From positions 2,170,001 to 2,234,000 of the forward strand of contig NC_134943.1 of assembly GCF_051020765.1 (NCBI RefSeq): a DNA stretch of 64,000 bases, given 5' to 3'. Positions within the stretch are counted from its first letter, which is position 1. Every line of letters starts with the position of its first letter. Made by a program: the position numbers and the translations under genes. This document shows positions 1-10,900 of this stretch, piece by piece. The notes under the pieces are model-generated. The model ran no database searches. It was not told the origin of the DNA and saw only the letters and a program-made list of their open reading frames with translations. The DNA is from Lasioglossum baleicum (taxonomy: Eukaryota > Arthropoda > Insecta > Hymenoptera > Halictidae).

Positions 1-510
1 TACGCGGTGAGTGGAAAGTACCGGATTAAAATTGTTTATTTATGAAGTCGTATTAACAATGAGGTTATTAGCGACCATATTGATTTGCATGAAATGAATT
101 AGTTGAAGTAACAACTGTAATAATTTGTTGATTCATATCTAAGAGAAAGAGAGAGATATCTTTTCTTATACATATTGAACTTCATTTTTAAATATTCAAG
201 ACTAGTTTTTTTCTGATGCTCCATCAACTATGTAATTTATGAATAACGTTAACATTTAAATTATTTTAACCGTAATATTTTATTTGTGTAAACTTTATTT
301 CAATTTTATTATTACAATAAGAGAGTAATACACAGCAGAATAATATAAGTAATTGATGTCATATCATTTATGAATAAACAAACATTTGAAATAATACCGT
401 CAATAATATATGCATTAATTGATTCCACATCAATTATACAGCTCATAAATAATACAAGCATTTACAATCAGTGTTGTGCAACATAATTTACAAATAATAC
501 AAGATTTAAA

Positions 511-612
511 AGAGGAAAATATCACAGAAAGAAAATACAGTCTGTGCAATAACGGGGAAATGCAAATAAAGAGGAAAATATCACAGAAAGAAAATACAGT
601 CTGTGCAATAAC
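511..612. repeat. 43-bp direct repeat, two copies 59 bp apart
   Basis: Positions 511-553 and 570-612 are identical over 43 bp, beginning AGAGGAAAATATC and ending GCAATAAC. Sixteen different bases separate them. The second copy ends exactly at the hAT-type MITE, and its last 8 bases are that element's target duplication. The local duplication therefore involved the insertion site, either just before insertion or by later unequal exchange. Confidence 0.85.
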
Positions 613-816
613 CAGACTGCGGATCTTATTATGCAAAATAAAAAATGTTTGCATTGATTGCAAGACACAGGAGCCAAATAAAAATTTCATTCTTCGTTTA
701 ATTTATCTTATTAAGGTGAAACTGATACACTGGTGGCCTTAAATCTTTTTAATACCTCCACTGTTTTAAATTGTACGTACCCATTTTTGTCATAAATGCA
801 TAAAATCCGCAGTCTA
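613..816 (+). mobile_element. hAT-type MITE, family A, copy 1
   Basis: Terminal inverted repeats begin CAGACTGCGGAT and end ATCCGCAGTCTA. The element is flanked by a perfect 8-bp target duplication GCAATAAC (605-612 and 817-824), the length expected for hAT transposases. It has no coding capacity and is a nonautonomous element of 204 bp. The 3' half (GTCATAAATGCATAAAATCC) is shared with most other copies. Confidence 0.85.
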
Positions 817-1886
817 GCAATAACAGACTTTCTGAGTTTTGGAAAGAGGAAGTGAAGTGCGAAATTTCGCACCAGCGAAATGTATCTTCTGATTCTCGAA
901 AACAAATCTCCCACTCTATCTCTATTGATTTCTACCCTTCATCTCTGCTAAATCGTCTGATATATAGGTGTAGAGTGGTAAACATGATATGAAATATTGG
1001 CACCAGCTTGGTAAGTTTCGTGACTAACATCCCTGTCATCTATTAGTCGAAAGGATGCTGCCTCTCTTACACAGATTACTATTTGTATCTCCACGCAATA
1101 ATCTAGAGTAGTTTATCAGTGCAGGGAATCTCAAGATATCTTCGAAATGTTCATATTCAGCCTACTCTGATAGCACATTGCATTATGGGATAAAAAAGGA
1201 ACCCAAATTTAGACGCGAGAACAATCGTACATAATAAAATATATTATACACAGAAAAAATAAATAAATAAAAGAACTACTCAAATGCTCGAAACCTAATA
1301 AATTATTTTGTGTCAAATAAATTACGACTTTATGAGCCTAATAGTAAAGCTATACACGACCAATGAGGACACAGCGAAGCAACGCATTACGCGGGACACT
1401 GAGGACCTTTTATCCGTACGACCTCGCATGGTGCATTAACCGCGAACGTTCTAGAATATTCCCTAAATTGCACTACAAATTTCCTCTGCTGGACCACAAC
1501 AATTATACTTGACAAGGTGCTCAGCAACAATTTACGCCAACCACAGTTCTTACGTGACCATCGTCTATATTGAATGAAATGCTTCGTCCAGCTGAGAATA
1601 AAGGTGACGAATGATATATCCTCCTCGTTGGTAGATCCTTAAACAGCTTACGTTGAAGATAGTTTACTCATCATGTAGTAAACTAATTGCTCTAACTTCT
1701 AAAAAAAATTCAAGTAGTATATGGTTCGAAATTAAAAAAGTATTAATGTCTTTTTAAGATATCAAACTTTTTTGTTTTTGATGTTCCTGAACTTTCGTCG
1801 ACATATTCGTACATAACACTTTTCTGATTGAAAGGACTCCTAACATGACACCATTTGGATCATATTTACTCGTTTAATTCACGATA

Positions 1887-2240
1887 CAGTGGAGCCTCTA
1901 TTATCCGAACTAATCAATGGAACATCAGTCTATTTAGCTACAGTGCTAGATTACATTTTTACCAGTTTGCACAGTAAATTATGTTGTACCTATATGTATC
2001 ACATTAGTTTGGGCTGCTTGAATGTGAGTAATGGAAAATTCAGACATTATCAACTCGGATAATCCGCACCGGATTATGTCATGTTTGGTATCATTTCAAT
2101 AAGGAAAATTCCAGAAATACCTTAGTAAAAGTTTCATAAAAAAATAATTGAGAACAACAAAGTTTTATCCTTCGATTAGTATTGTCTCACCGATACTAAT
2201 CCTGTAACACGTAACACTCCACTGCGAGCTTCTAGGCTCC
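1887..2240 (+). mobile_element. pogo/Tigger-like MITE remnant
   Basis: The left end reads TA then CAGTGGAGCCTCTATTATCC, the CAGT...CCTC style of pogo/Tigger ends. From about 2085 the interior (ATGTTTGGTATCATTTCAAT, then a block around GTTTCATAAA) matches the interior of the complete element at 22659-23067. No matching right end is visible, so this copy is truncated or decayed. The right boundary is approximate. Confidence 0.5.
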
Positions 2241-2909
2241 TGAAATGGTAAACCCTGCGGTAGCGTGGATAAATATTTTACAAGTGTTGTGCACATCTTT
2301 TCCACATGTATATCAAGACATTACTGTATGTTTCAACTTTGAACACTGCTGTTGTTCTCGCAGCTCCACTCAAAATGGTAGCTTACGTCTGGGTCATACG
2401 CGTGCCTCCGGGTTAAATGGATTAAGGCTCGCAGCAGGTGCCGCATGTTAATCACCGGCTCTAATGTCCTTCTCCCACGAGGACAAATTCCGCTGATGGG
2501 CTCAAATAATCCTAGCAGTTAAGCAGTGTCCAAGCGAAGAATTCTTTGCCGCTGGAACAGTCGAGCGGCTTAAGTGTCTTCGCCGAATGAACTGCTTATA
2601 AGAAAATGGCGCGATTTATCTGACTCGTTCTCGCCTAGTAGCAATTTTGCCCTGTTCCTTCCTTGAATGAAGGCGCAAGATAATTGCATGTACTTAATGT
2701 GTTCTTAACCTACTATTTATTTTGTGGTTTAGTGATTAGAAATTCTGGATCGTTCAGAATTTCATAGAAAAAAAAAGTTTATGTTTATTGTATGCCTATA
2801 TATGTACATATTTTATAATATGTATATGTATACTTATAGACCCGGCATAGGTATAGGATATGCATAGGACGCAGTGTTCCAAGATAACGGAGTATCCGGT
2901 GCCCATAAC

Positions 2910-2952
2910 TGACGTCATAAGATAATTCAAAATGGTGGATAGCGATATAAAA
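2910..2952 (+). promoter_or_regulatory. CRE-like site plus TATA box before the THAP exon
   Basis: TGACGTCA, a full palindromic CRE/ATF consensus, lies at 2910-2917. TATAAAA lies at 2946-2952, 40 bp before the ATG at 2992. The spacing would allow a TSS near 2976. Motifs this short occur by chance in AT-rich DNA; the support is their position in front of a THAP-like first exon. Confidence 0.35.
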
Positions 2953-2991
2953 GCGAGGTATACAAGTATATTTATGTATTATTTCGTAAAC

Positions 2992-3070
2992 ATGTCGAAA
3001 AATGGCCAAACTTGTTGCATAAAGAATTGTAAGGAACGACAAAACCGTGGTACAAATATATATTTTCACA
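2992..3070 (+). pseudogene. Orphan THAP-type zinc-finger N-terminal exon
   Basis: The reading frame from ATG 2992 gives about 27 residues with the pattern C-x4-C-K-x11-F-H-K. This matches the start of a THAP domain (C2CH zinc finger, N-terminal in THAP proteins and P-element transposases), where two cysteines are followed by a basic loop and F-H-x-F-P. The frame meets TAA just after F-H-K, but CACAA|GTAAAT there is a usable splice donor, so it could be a first coding exon. I could not find the remainder of the domain (the W, the C-x2-H pair or the F-P) downstream, where two large palindromes sit instead. An upstream in-frame ATG at 2932 would extend it. Likely a broken gene or P-like transposon relic; function unknown. 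Confidence 0.4.
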
Positions 3071-3098
3071 AGTAAATATTTTATACTTAATCTCGCAT

Positions 3099-3362
3099 AT
3101 ATACCTGTGGTTGTCAGGAAGAACGCCGCCATGTCACATACTTTCACTTTCGAGATATTGCCATTTAAAGTTTTCATCACTAATGCTGCGACATAGGACA
3201 TCGGTTAAATTGCATTATGTTTTTGAGCCTTTCGAATTTATTTTCATGACTTTTTTCTGGTAAATACATAAATCCCATACTGTAAAGTTCAATTAATGCA
3301 TAAACTCGAATTTTTTTAAATTGTGACATGCGGCGTTTTTCCTGACAACCACAGACATATAT
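3099..3362. mobile_element. Foldback MITE, first of two
   Basis: Left arm 3104-3137 (CTGTGGTTGTCAGGAA, then AACGCCGC and ATGTCACA) is repeated inverted at 3322-3355 with only a few differences and one indel. The unpaired centre is about 180 bp. Ends are flanked by TATA-rich sequence, so the exact target duplication is unclear. ORFs on the minus strand here only read through the arms and look fortuitous. Confidence 0.7.
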
Positions 3363-3386
3363 TTCCATATATCGATCGATAGAGTT

Positions 3387-3613
3387 GTTAATGAAAAATA
3401 TATTAATGCTATCGGCGCACTGGTTCGATCAACCGTTATTCAAACGCAATTTTGCAAATTACCACATTAACTTCAACGTTTCGATCTTAATTCTTGAAAA
3501 TGATCTAAATTAAGATCGAAACGTTGAAGTTAATGTGGTAATTTGCAAAATTGCTTTTAAATAACAATTGATCGAACCAGTGCGCCGATAGCATTAATAT
3601 ATTTTTTATTAAC
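3387..3613. mobile_element. Long near-perfect palindrome (foldback MITE)
   Basis: Left arm from 3387 (GTTAATGAAAAATATATTAA) and right arm ending at 3613 are inverted copies over about 105 bp each, around a short centre near 3494-3506. Differences are few: a small indel near the middle of the arms and a handful of substitutions. No ORF of note. Typical of a foldback-type MITE; family not recognised. Confidence 0.8.
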
Positions 3614-4949
3614 CACAGTAAGTTGTGAGAAAATAAATACAGATTTCATATTGTCGACATCTACATTAAAATTTAACCTTCTCCAATTTATAATTGACAA
3701 AATGAGTTAGCACTATTTATAATAATAAGAGTGAAGTAAAAATGAACGAGTAATAAAATGAAATATAAATTACAGATACGGTTGACTACAGGTATCGACT
3801 ACAACAAAATAGAATTTTATCTCGGTTTAAATGAAATTTATAACATAGTACATATTTATTGGACTCTGTCTGCCCGGTGATAAAGTGTCCTTGCGTAAAC
3901 AGAGTAACGACGGATAATAGTTGCGAACTAAAACACGAATCTTCTCCACTGAGATTGACAGTGCAAGAGGCTCGGTTCTATCATACTGTTGAGTGGCTCT
4001 CGTTCGAACCTCACTTATACTTTTTCAAGGTCCTCTTCCTCCTCAGCATCCGTTTTAGGTGTAATAATGTGGCCCAGATATCGGGTTTTCCTGCAGCATA
4101 GGTGGCATTTTTCTTTTCTCCGAGGTCCATAAAGATAGTAAAAGAACAGCTAAATCATCCAGAAATGATAACGGCGCGATTTACACAGCTCGTAAATTCG
4201 ATTCCGTCGTCTTCCGAAAGGCAACCGCCGCGTTTTTTAAAACAAATGGTATCCTTTCAAGTGAATCACATAAAAGAAGTAACAGATGCGAGCACTCTAT
4301 CATTTTATCAGTATTTCCCATTATTCGGATCGAATTCCATTATCCAGATACAATCTTCGGCTTCCTTAAAATGGCGTACCATGCCTGTCGCGTGAAATGG
4401 AAAAACTGAAATCTGATATACTTGTCAGTGGACTTGCGGGGTCTCCGTGCAAAATAAAATCACACAAAATATAACGGAACAAGAGACGAATAATAAACGT
4501 ATTCATTCTCTGAATAGTTGTAATAAATTGGGAACAACATAACAATATTCTTAAACTCTTCTAATGTCTGCACTGCTCTTTATTTCGTTTACCTATTTTC
4601 ACCACTAATTCATTGATTAAACTTACATTCTAGACAAAAGTTCGCCACAATTAACTTTTATATGTAATGACTGTATAATTTTAATTAGACACGTTTTACC
4701 TACTTTCACATGAAGGAAAAGCTTAATTAGAAACATAGCAAAATTTACTTCACCTGCATTAGTGTGAGTCATCGATATACGATTCCTCGCTGGCTCGATC
4801 GTCACGCGTGTTTACCGCTTGACTGGTTCCAAGGGGAATCCCCCCGGTGGTGGGGCTAAAATTTGAACAGTTACGGTAGAGACCTTCACCACAGTTACGG
4901 AGAAAATATTGTACTATTCGAAAAGTGAATTACACAAAACTAGTGAACG
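3614..4949. other. Gene-free DNA and 5' flank of the next gene
   Basis: No convincing exon. 3840-4400 is less AT-rich and has short ORFs that match no family I know. The last part, roughly 4860-4949, should contain the 5' UTR of the gene starting at 4950; I see no clear TATA box. Confidence 0.5.
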
Positions 4950-7900
4950 ATGTCGAAACAAAGGCGGGATTCGAGCAATCGTCGGTTGTCCCGTTCATCA
5001 TCCGAGCGGAAGATCTTCTACGTTGACGACGCGTCGTTGGACCCAACCTACAACCCGTCCCCGGATATATCCCAGCGTTTGTACAATTGCGACGCGTCGT
5101 ATCCTCCGGAGGATCGTTCGTCCATCTGTGCCCCCAGTTTGGATGCGACCGGGTTCCAGTTGGGCGAACATTCGGCGCTTTATATGCCGGGTTCAGACGA
5201 TGAACTGCGACATAGCATGCCCGCACGGTCAAAAACCGGCAGCCAGAGGCAGAGCAGAAAGCATTCGGAAGTTGATCTGCAGTCTCGGTCCAGCCGGCGT
5301 TCCAGCGTGCAATCCAGCCGTTCGAGGATAAACAGCTGCAGCAGGCCAACGCCGTTAGGTAGGAAACAATTGGGTCATCAGACTTTTCGATCGATGAGAA
5401 ACGCGCGTAGTTTCCGCTCGCGTTCGCTGACGTAATAACGATTTCGCGTTCGCTAATTGCGTTATCAAATTGATCGGTTTCGACGTATCGCACGTGGAAA
5501 AAGATTCGGGGAACAATGCCTTGATTGACACTGGACTGGCATAAACCCTTTGTACAACACCACTTCATTCTTTGCCGTGCCTTTATGTTTCGGGAAAGAG
5601 GACTTGAACGTTCGCGATAACTCGGTGAAAACTGATAGAGTTCGAATCATATCGTCCGGAATGAGATTCTGTGAGTGACACGCGATAGAAGAGCTCCACG
5701 AAAACTGTCGAGTTCTAAAAAAAAAACACCGAATTCACGGTGATGCTCGAAAGTAATTGAAAAGCGTATCGAACTGATAACGTAGGCATGTCGTTTGAAT
5801 CATCCCTGTCAACGAGAAAGAAACGCCTGACAATTAGATTTGGATCTTTACGTGTCCTATCCGGCGTGTCTCGTGAAATCTAGTACGATTTCAACGGTCG
5901 ATTCTGCAGTGGATCCAAAAAGTATTTAAAGAAGCTTGTTTTATTCGTGATCATTTTCAATGGATTCTAATTGTGGAAAACAATAACAGTAACAAACTGT
6001 GGCTATCGGATTGCATTTTGTACAATCAAGTCGTCTCTTACCTCGATTGGTAATTATTCCTTCGATTGGCTGCGATCTGCAACAATGCCTATCGGCTAAT
6101 TACGTTCGATTAGGCTCGCTATAGTGCATGCTCCCTCGACAGTCTAATCCTCTGCTGCGGTTGATCTTGCTTCGAGAGTCTTGTCCGTGATACGGGATAT
6201 AAACGCAATGCGGAATTATGGCAACACGAGTCTTCTCAACTTTTATGCCATCGTAATGCATTCGCACATTGAGAAGTCCACGATGACTAGTTTACTGATG
6301 TTCGTTTACTGTTTCTTGTCGTGTTTTGAACGACAAGTGAAAATTCTTTCGGTGACTTTTCGCGAAGTCTCTTCTCATGAAACATGTACTGCTTATGGTT
6401 ATACAAACAGCGGCAATACATGCAGGTTTTCACGTAGTTCTGAATATGATATCTTCCAGATGGCGGCTTTCATTCGCGATACACATTCGTAATCGATTTT
6501 TGAAGCTCTGCATCACCCGGCGGGTTATTTGCGGCGGTATTGCTGCAATTTCTTGGCGTATAGTAGCCTTCGAATCATCAGTGGTCCTTGGTCGATGTTT
6601 GTAGACTTCAGCTTTCCAATCGAAGAGAAGAGACGTGAAAATGAGCATCGAAGTACTGACCATCGAATGTCACTATGTGATAAGTAGACTGCGGAACTCG
6701 ATGCAAAATGAAAATTTGTGCACCAGTTCCTAGATATGGGAGTCCAATAAAAATTGAATATAGTATACTGAATATAGTATACCGATACCCTTAAATTCTT
6801 TTAACCTTTTTACTGTTTTAAGTTTCGCCCAATCGTTTCTGTCATGAATACATAAAATCCGCAGTCTGGGAACATAGCTAACAATAAATGCTGTTACGAG
6901 CGGTCATAAAATTACGATAAGAAACAACCGACCAATTGTTGAACAGGTCATTCGGAAAAAGTGAGTTCCCTTTACAAAGTCACATTCGAATGACTGTGGA
7001 AAGGAAGTTCGGGTTTGTAAAATTAAAAAAGAAGTTTTACACTCCGTTTTATAACCTCAGGAAGAAGTCTATAAAAAAAGTTTCAGGATGTAAACCAGAA
7101 GACTTTATGGTCGGTGAACTTGTCTTAATGTGTGCTACGATATCACATAATAAAAAATTAATGTTGTTAAACGGAAGAACTTCGAGAGAGAAAAAGTATC
7201 CTGTGTGCATTTCATTAACGTAGAAGTTGAACCTGTTGGATCCATTGCAGGAAACTCTACAAAATGGCGCTACAATTGATTAATTGAAGAGATCGTCGCC
7301 AGGTTAGACGATTGATATCTTGGTGACAGCTTCAAACTTCACGGAGAAGATGGATTTATCTGCTTAGTCGGTATCATGGTCAAATCATCTTCATAGCTAT
7401 GATAAATTCTATACCCCGGGGGTAGATCTCCTCGGGGAGATTGGCTGATAAACATCGTCCAAACTGCTTCGCTACCATTTTGTGGAGATGGTACAACCTC
7501 TGAAAGGACATTAGTGCAAATGTGAGAAGATCCTAATCACAACTCTTGGCAGGATTACTAGTGAGATACAGAATTCGTGAAATCGTTTAACACCCTTTAA
7601 ATCAGAATAACTTTTGGGAATGAAAAGGTTTCATTTTCACTATTTTTCGGTTGTAGCTCGTTGCAATATTACCAAATTTCAATGGAATATAATGGAATGA
7701 AACGAATTACACGTTTTCTACTGCCAAAACAAAGAAACTGAATGAATTTTCACCCTGAGGATTGTATGAAGTTTTGATAAAACGTCAATCAAAACTCACA
7801 AGTTTTTATTTATTTATTATTGCTTTAAACCAAGTGGTTGTAGTTATTTAGGTTATCATCTTGTGTACGCAGTTGCTTGGTTTTCAACGTCTACAGCTTT

Positions 7901-10900
7901 GCATATTCGTGTAATCCAATCTGTCTAGATCTGTTATGGATGTGTACATATTCGCGAGATCAGATTTTTCGACCAGTCCGCGAACTGCGAATGCGTTTAC
8001 GAGACAGGATTTCGGTGTTCAACGATTTCAATCGCGTCTAAATTTACCGAGCAAAGAGTTTGCATTAAATTTTGTGTTAGAAACGAAATTAACTACTCTG
8101 AAGCTATCGAAATGTTGCAGGAAGCCTTCGAGAATGCGTGTTTGTATAGATCGCTTGTGTTTGAGTAGTGCAAGATGTTGGACGCGGCCGGAAAGAGCAC
8201 GCGAAAGTCGGTCGATATTCGAGATTCGAACGATCAATAAACAATGCTAGTTGGCTACCGTGTAACGTTTGCGAAATCGAATCCGGGAAAAACTGTTGAA
8301 TTTATGCAAAATAAACACTCGAACTATGCTCAACGGCAGCTCGCACTTCGGTGCAAAGAGCTCGATAAAATCTTCGCACTAAAACATTTCGTGTTTCTTA
8401 CAATAACATTAATTATAATACTAAAAGTTCCCTTACTTACTTTTACTTCACAGTGAAAAATTGATTTTCACTTTGCGATTACTATTGTTCGTCACAGTAA
8501 TATTATACCGTGTAGGTATAACTCACAGAATCTCATTCGTGTGGCATTGATTAATATTGTCCTCGGAAAGCAGCATGTCTGGAAATTATTACAACTGTCT
8601 ATGATTGATTAACATTAATGTTAATTTTGTAATAATATTTTGAAAGGGATCGAACAAACTGTAAACTAAGATCAAATAATTATAATCTTTAGGCAATGGT
8701 AGAAGGAATAGCTCGGTCAGACCAGCAAAGTCTCGCAGAGCGAGCAATGCTCGTAGAAAGGACTCTGTTCGTCCTGTAAAGGACGAAGTAAAAGAGGTGC
8801 GAGGAAGTGCGGAAGATGCCGAGACTTTGGAACAAGCAAGACGACATCGCCGAATCACGATGATCATCCTGGGAACGTTTATTTTTCTTCTGGTTGCATC
8901 GATTCTTGCAGTGGTGGTTACGTTAACGCAAAGTACTTTTCTGAGACCCCCTGCAGGGTCTAAGGAACTTGCTGAACATCGAGCGCCACGTAATTAATCG
9001 TTTCAACATAGTAGTTCTAACTAAATACTTACAAATACAATTTGAATCACACAAAATATTAACCGATATCAAGAAGTAGGTACACCCATTTTTAAAAAGT
9101 TATACCTCGGATTATATCGTCCGAATGAGTTGTTTAACGAAAGAGACAGATCATTACGAATTACTGTGTATAACAGATAAATATTTGTTATGCAGCGGTT
9201 TTAGCACATACATTTCAGAGATACCATCGATAATACTTATTAATTGAATCATGAAGTGTGTATGTATTGCCCATTTGTCACCTCCTATATTCTGCTGCAC
9301 GGACTTCTGAGTGCTTCATGTGCTCGCAAGCTATCCGAAAGGGAAAGTACTATTTTTTGGTTTCGTGCCTTAACGTTGAACATAAGACAATACTAATCCA
9401 ACTATAAAACTTTTTCGTTTTCATAATTTTCATTAATCAAACTTTTACCAATATATTCGTGACGAGAGTTTATATTGAATCGTCAATTGAACAAGTAAAT
9501 ATGTTCTGAATTATATCATGTTTGGTCTCGTTTTAATTTTTAATCAGAAAAATTCACAAACATGTTGGCACTGTTTGGAAGTATCGTATGGAATTTTGTT
9601 GTGTTACGACTATTTAAAACGAGAGGAATGCTATTCCTGTTGCATAAATATAAATTTGTTTTTCGTGTAACACAGTTGTGGCTAAATGAGTTTATGATGA
9701 AAGTGTTCAGCTATTTTACTTCCCTTTCTGATGGCTGTAATGAGAATGAAAAGGTGATTGAAACGGGGAGAAGAAAAGGAAAAGAGCGTTTCGTCCTGGC
9801 TCTGCTAATGGATTCATCAGTAAGGGTACCTACCAGACCCTGCCTTAGTTAGGCGTGAGAATACCGGACGCTCGGTTAAGAAAGGTATATACAGGATGTT
9901 CAACTGCAGATGATTATGTGCCTGTGATAACGAAAGTGGTATAAGAAAATTCTAAAAAAAATTCCATTTACCGCCCATTTCGTTTTGTATCGATTTGCAT
10001 TGCAATAATGCTGGACCATTTTAGCAAACGAGTTGGAAATTGAACTTTTCAGTTGAAATATTCGTTGTGTCGTTAATAGAATTTCAATTAAAATAATAAT
10101 GATACCGTAATATCTATTACCATTTATAGTATTGGAATATTAATAAAATAAGAAAATTAGAAGAAAGGATGTTACAAATATATTAGAACTGTGTAGGGGC
10201 AAATTAACAATGAAAAATCTCTAATATTATATTTACAAAATAGACACTTTACTTTAACCAAATAGCATTAAGTTTTATAATTAATGGCTACAATTGCATC
10301 ATTTCATATTAATATATCATTATGAATTATGAATGCAGGTATTTCATTTTAATTTAACATTCTTTTAAAAGTATTATAAAAGTAAGTTATATAAAAATTT
10401 TGGTAATTTTATTCAAAAGAAATAGAATCGAAAATATATTAATTTTTCCACAATTTTGTCATTGATCGATACAGACTGATACATCCAGATTCACATCTTC
10501 ACGAGTGCCTCATAATCACGTTCTATCGACACTGCGTAATTTGATAACAAGCAGATGTATTGCTAATCCTATTTCGGTACTCGATTAATGCGATAACATG
10601 ATACTTTAGGAGTTAGCACTAGAATAAGTACCTCATTGAATCGAATCTACAGTAGCAATGTTTATTACGATTATCACTCTCATATGGATCACTCTAACGT
10701 TATTTTTAAAACAACTAATCAGTGTTTCTTTTGTTTGACGATCACAAAAAATGTTTTCCCGTTTACCAGATTATTCGGTAGACGTGAAATATTATCAAAT
10801 TCTGCGGATCATGAAAACATATGCGTTGTCAAGTAGTCTCTGTTGACACGTGCCATAGTTATTTATCATAAACGTTAGCTGAAAGGCAAACGATGATCCT

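Larger units (their letters stand above)
1..2900. other. Gene-free AT-rich DNA
   Basis: I see no convincing coding exon here. The stretch holds a 43-bp direct repeat, an hAT-type MITE and a pogo-like remnant (listed separately). About 2229-2640 is less AT-rich than its surroundings and has short ORFs with no recognisable product; it could be an old repeat or a regulatory block. Confidence 0.6.
5359..8692 (+). other. Intron 1 of the membrane-protein gene
   Basis: Contains a lone Tc1-like end near 5909 (AGTGGATCCAAAAAGTATTT), an hAT-type MITE at 6685-6868 and otherwise unremarkable sequence. 7930-8330 is less AT-rich and has a 104-codon ORF from ATG 7936 with no recognisable product; I do not call it a gene. 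Confidence 0.5.

Noticed and set aside
2785..3368. Minus-strand ORFs of 138 and 62 codons
   Set aside because: They run through the arms of the first foldback element and have no recognisable domain; the THAP-like reading is on the + strand.
4909..5568. ORFs overlapping exon 1 of the membrane-protein gene in other frames, including a 212-codon minus-strand one
   Set aside because: The + frame from 4950 splices in phase to a membrane-segment exon; the others have no supporting structure.
7936..8250. 104-codon ORF in intron 1
   Set aside because: No recognisable domain and no splice context; an antisense ORF covers the same stretch.
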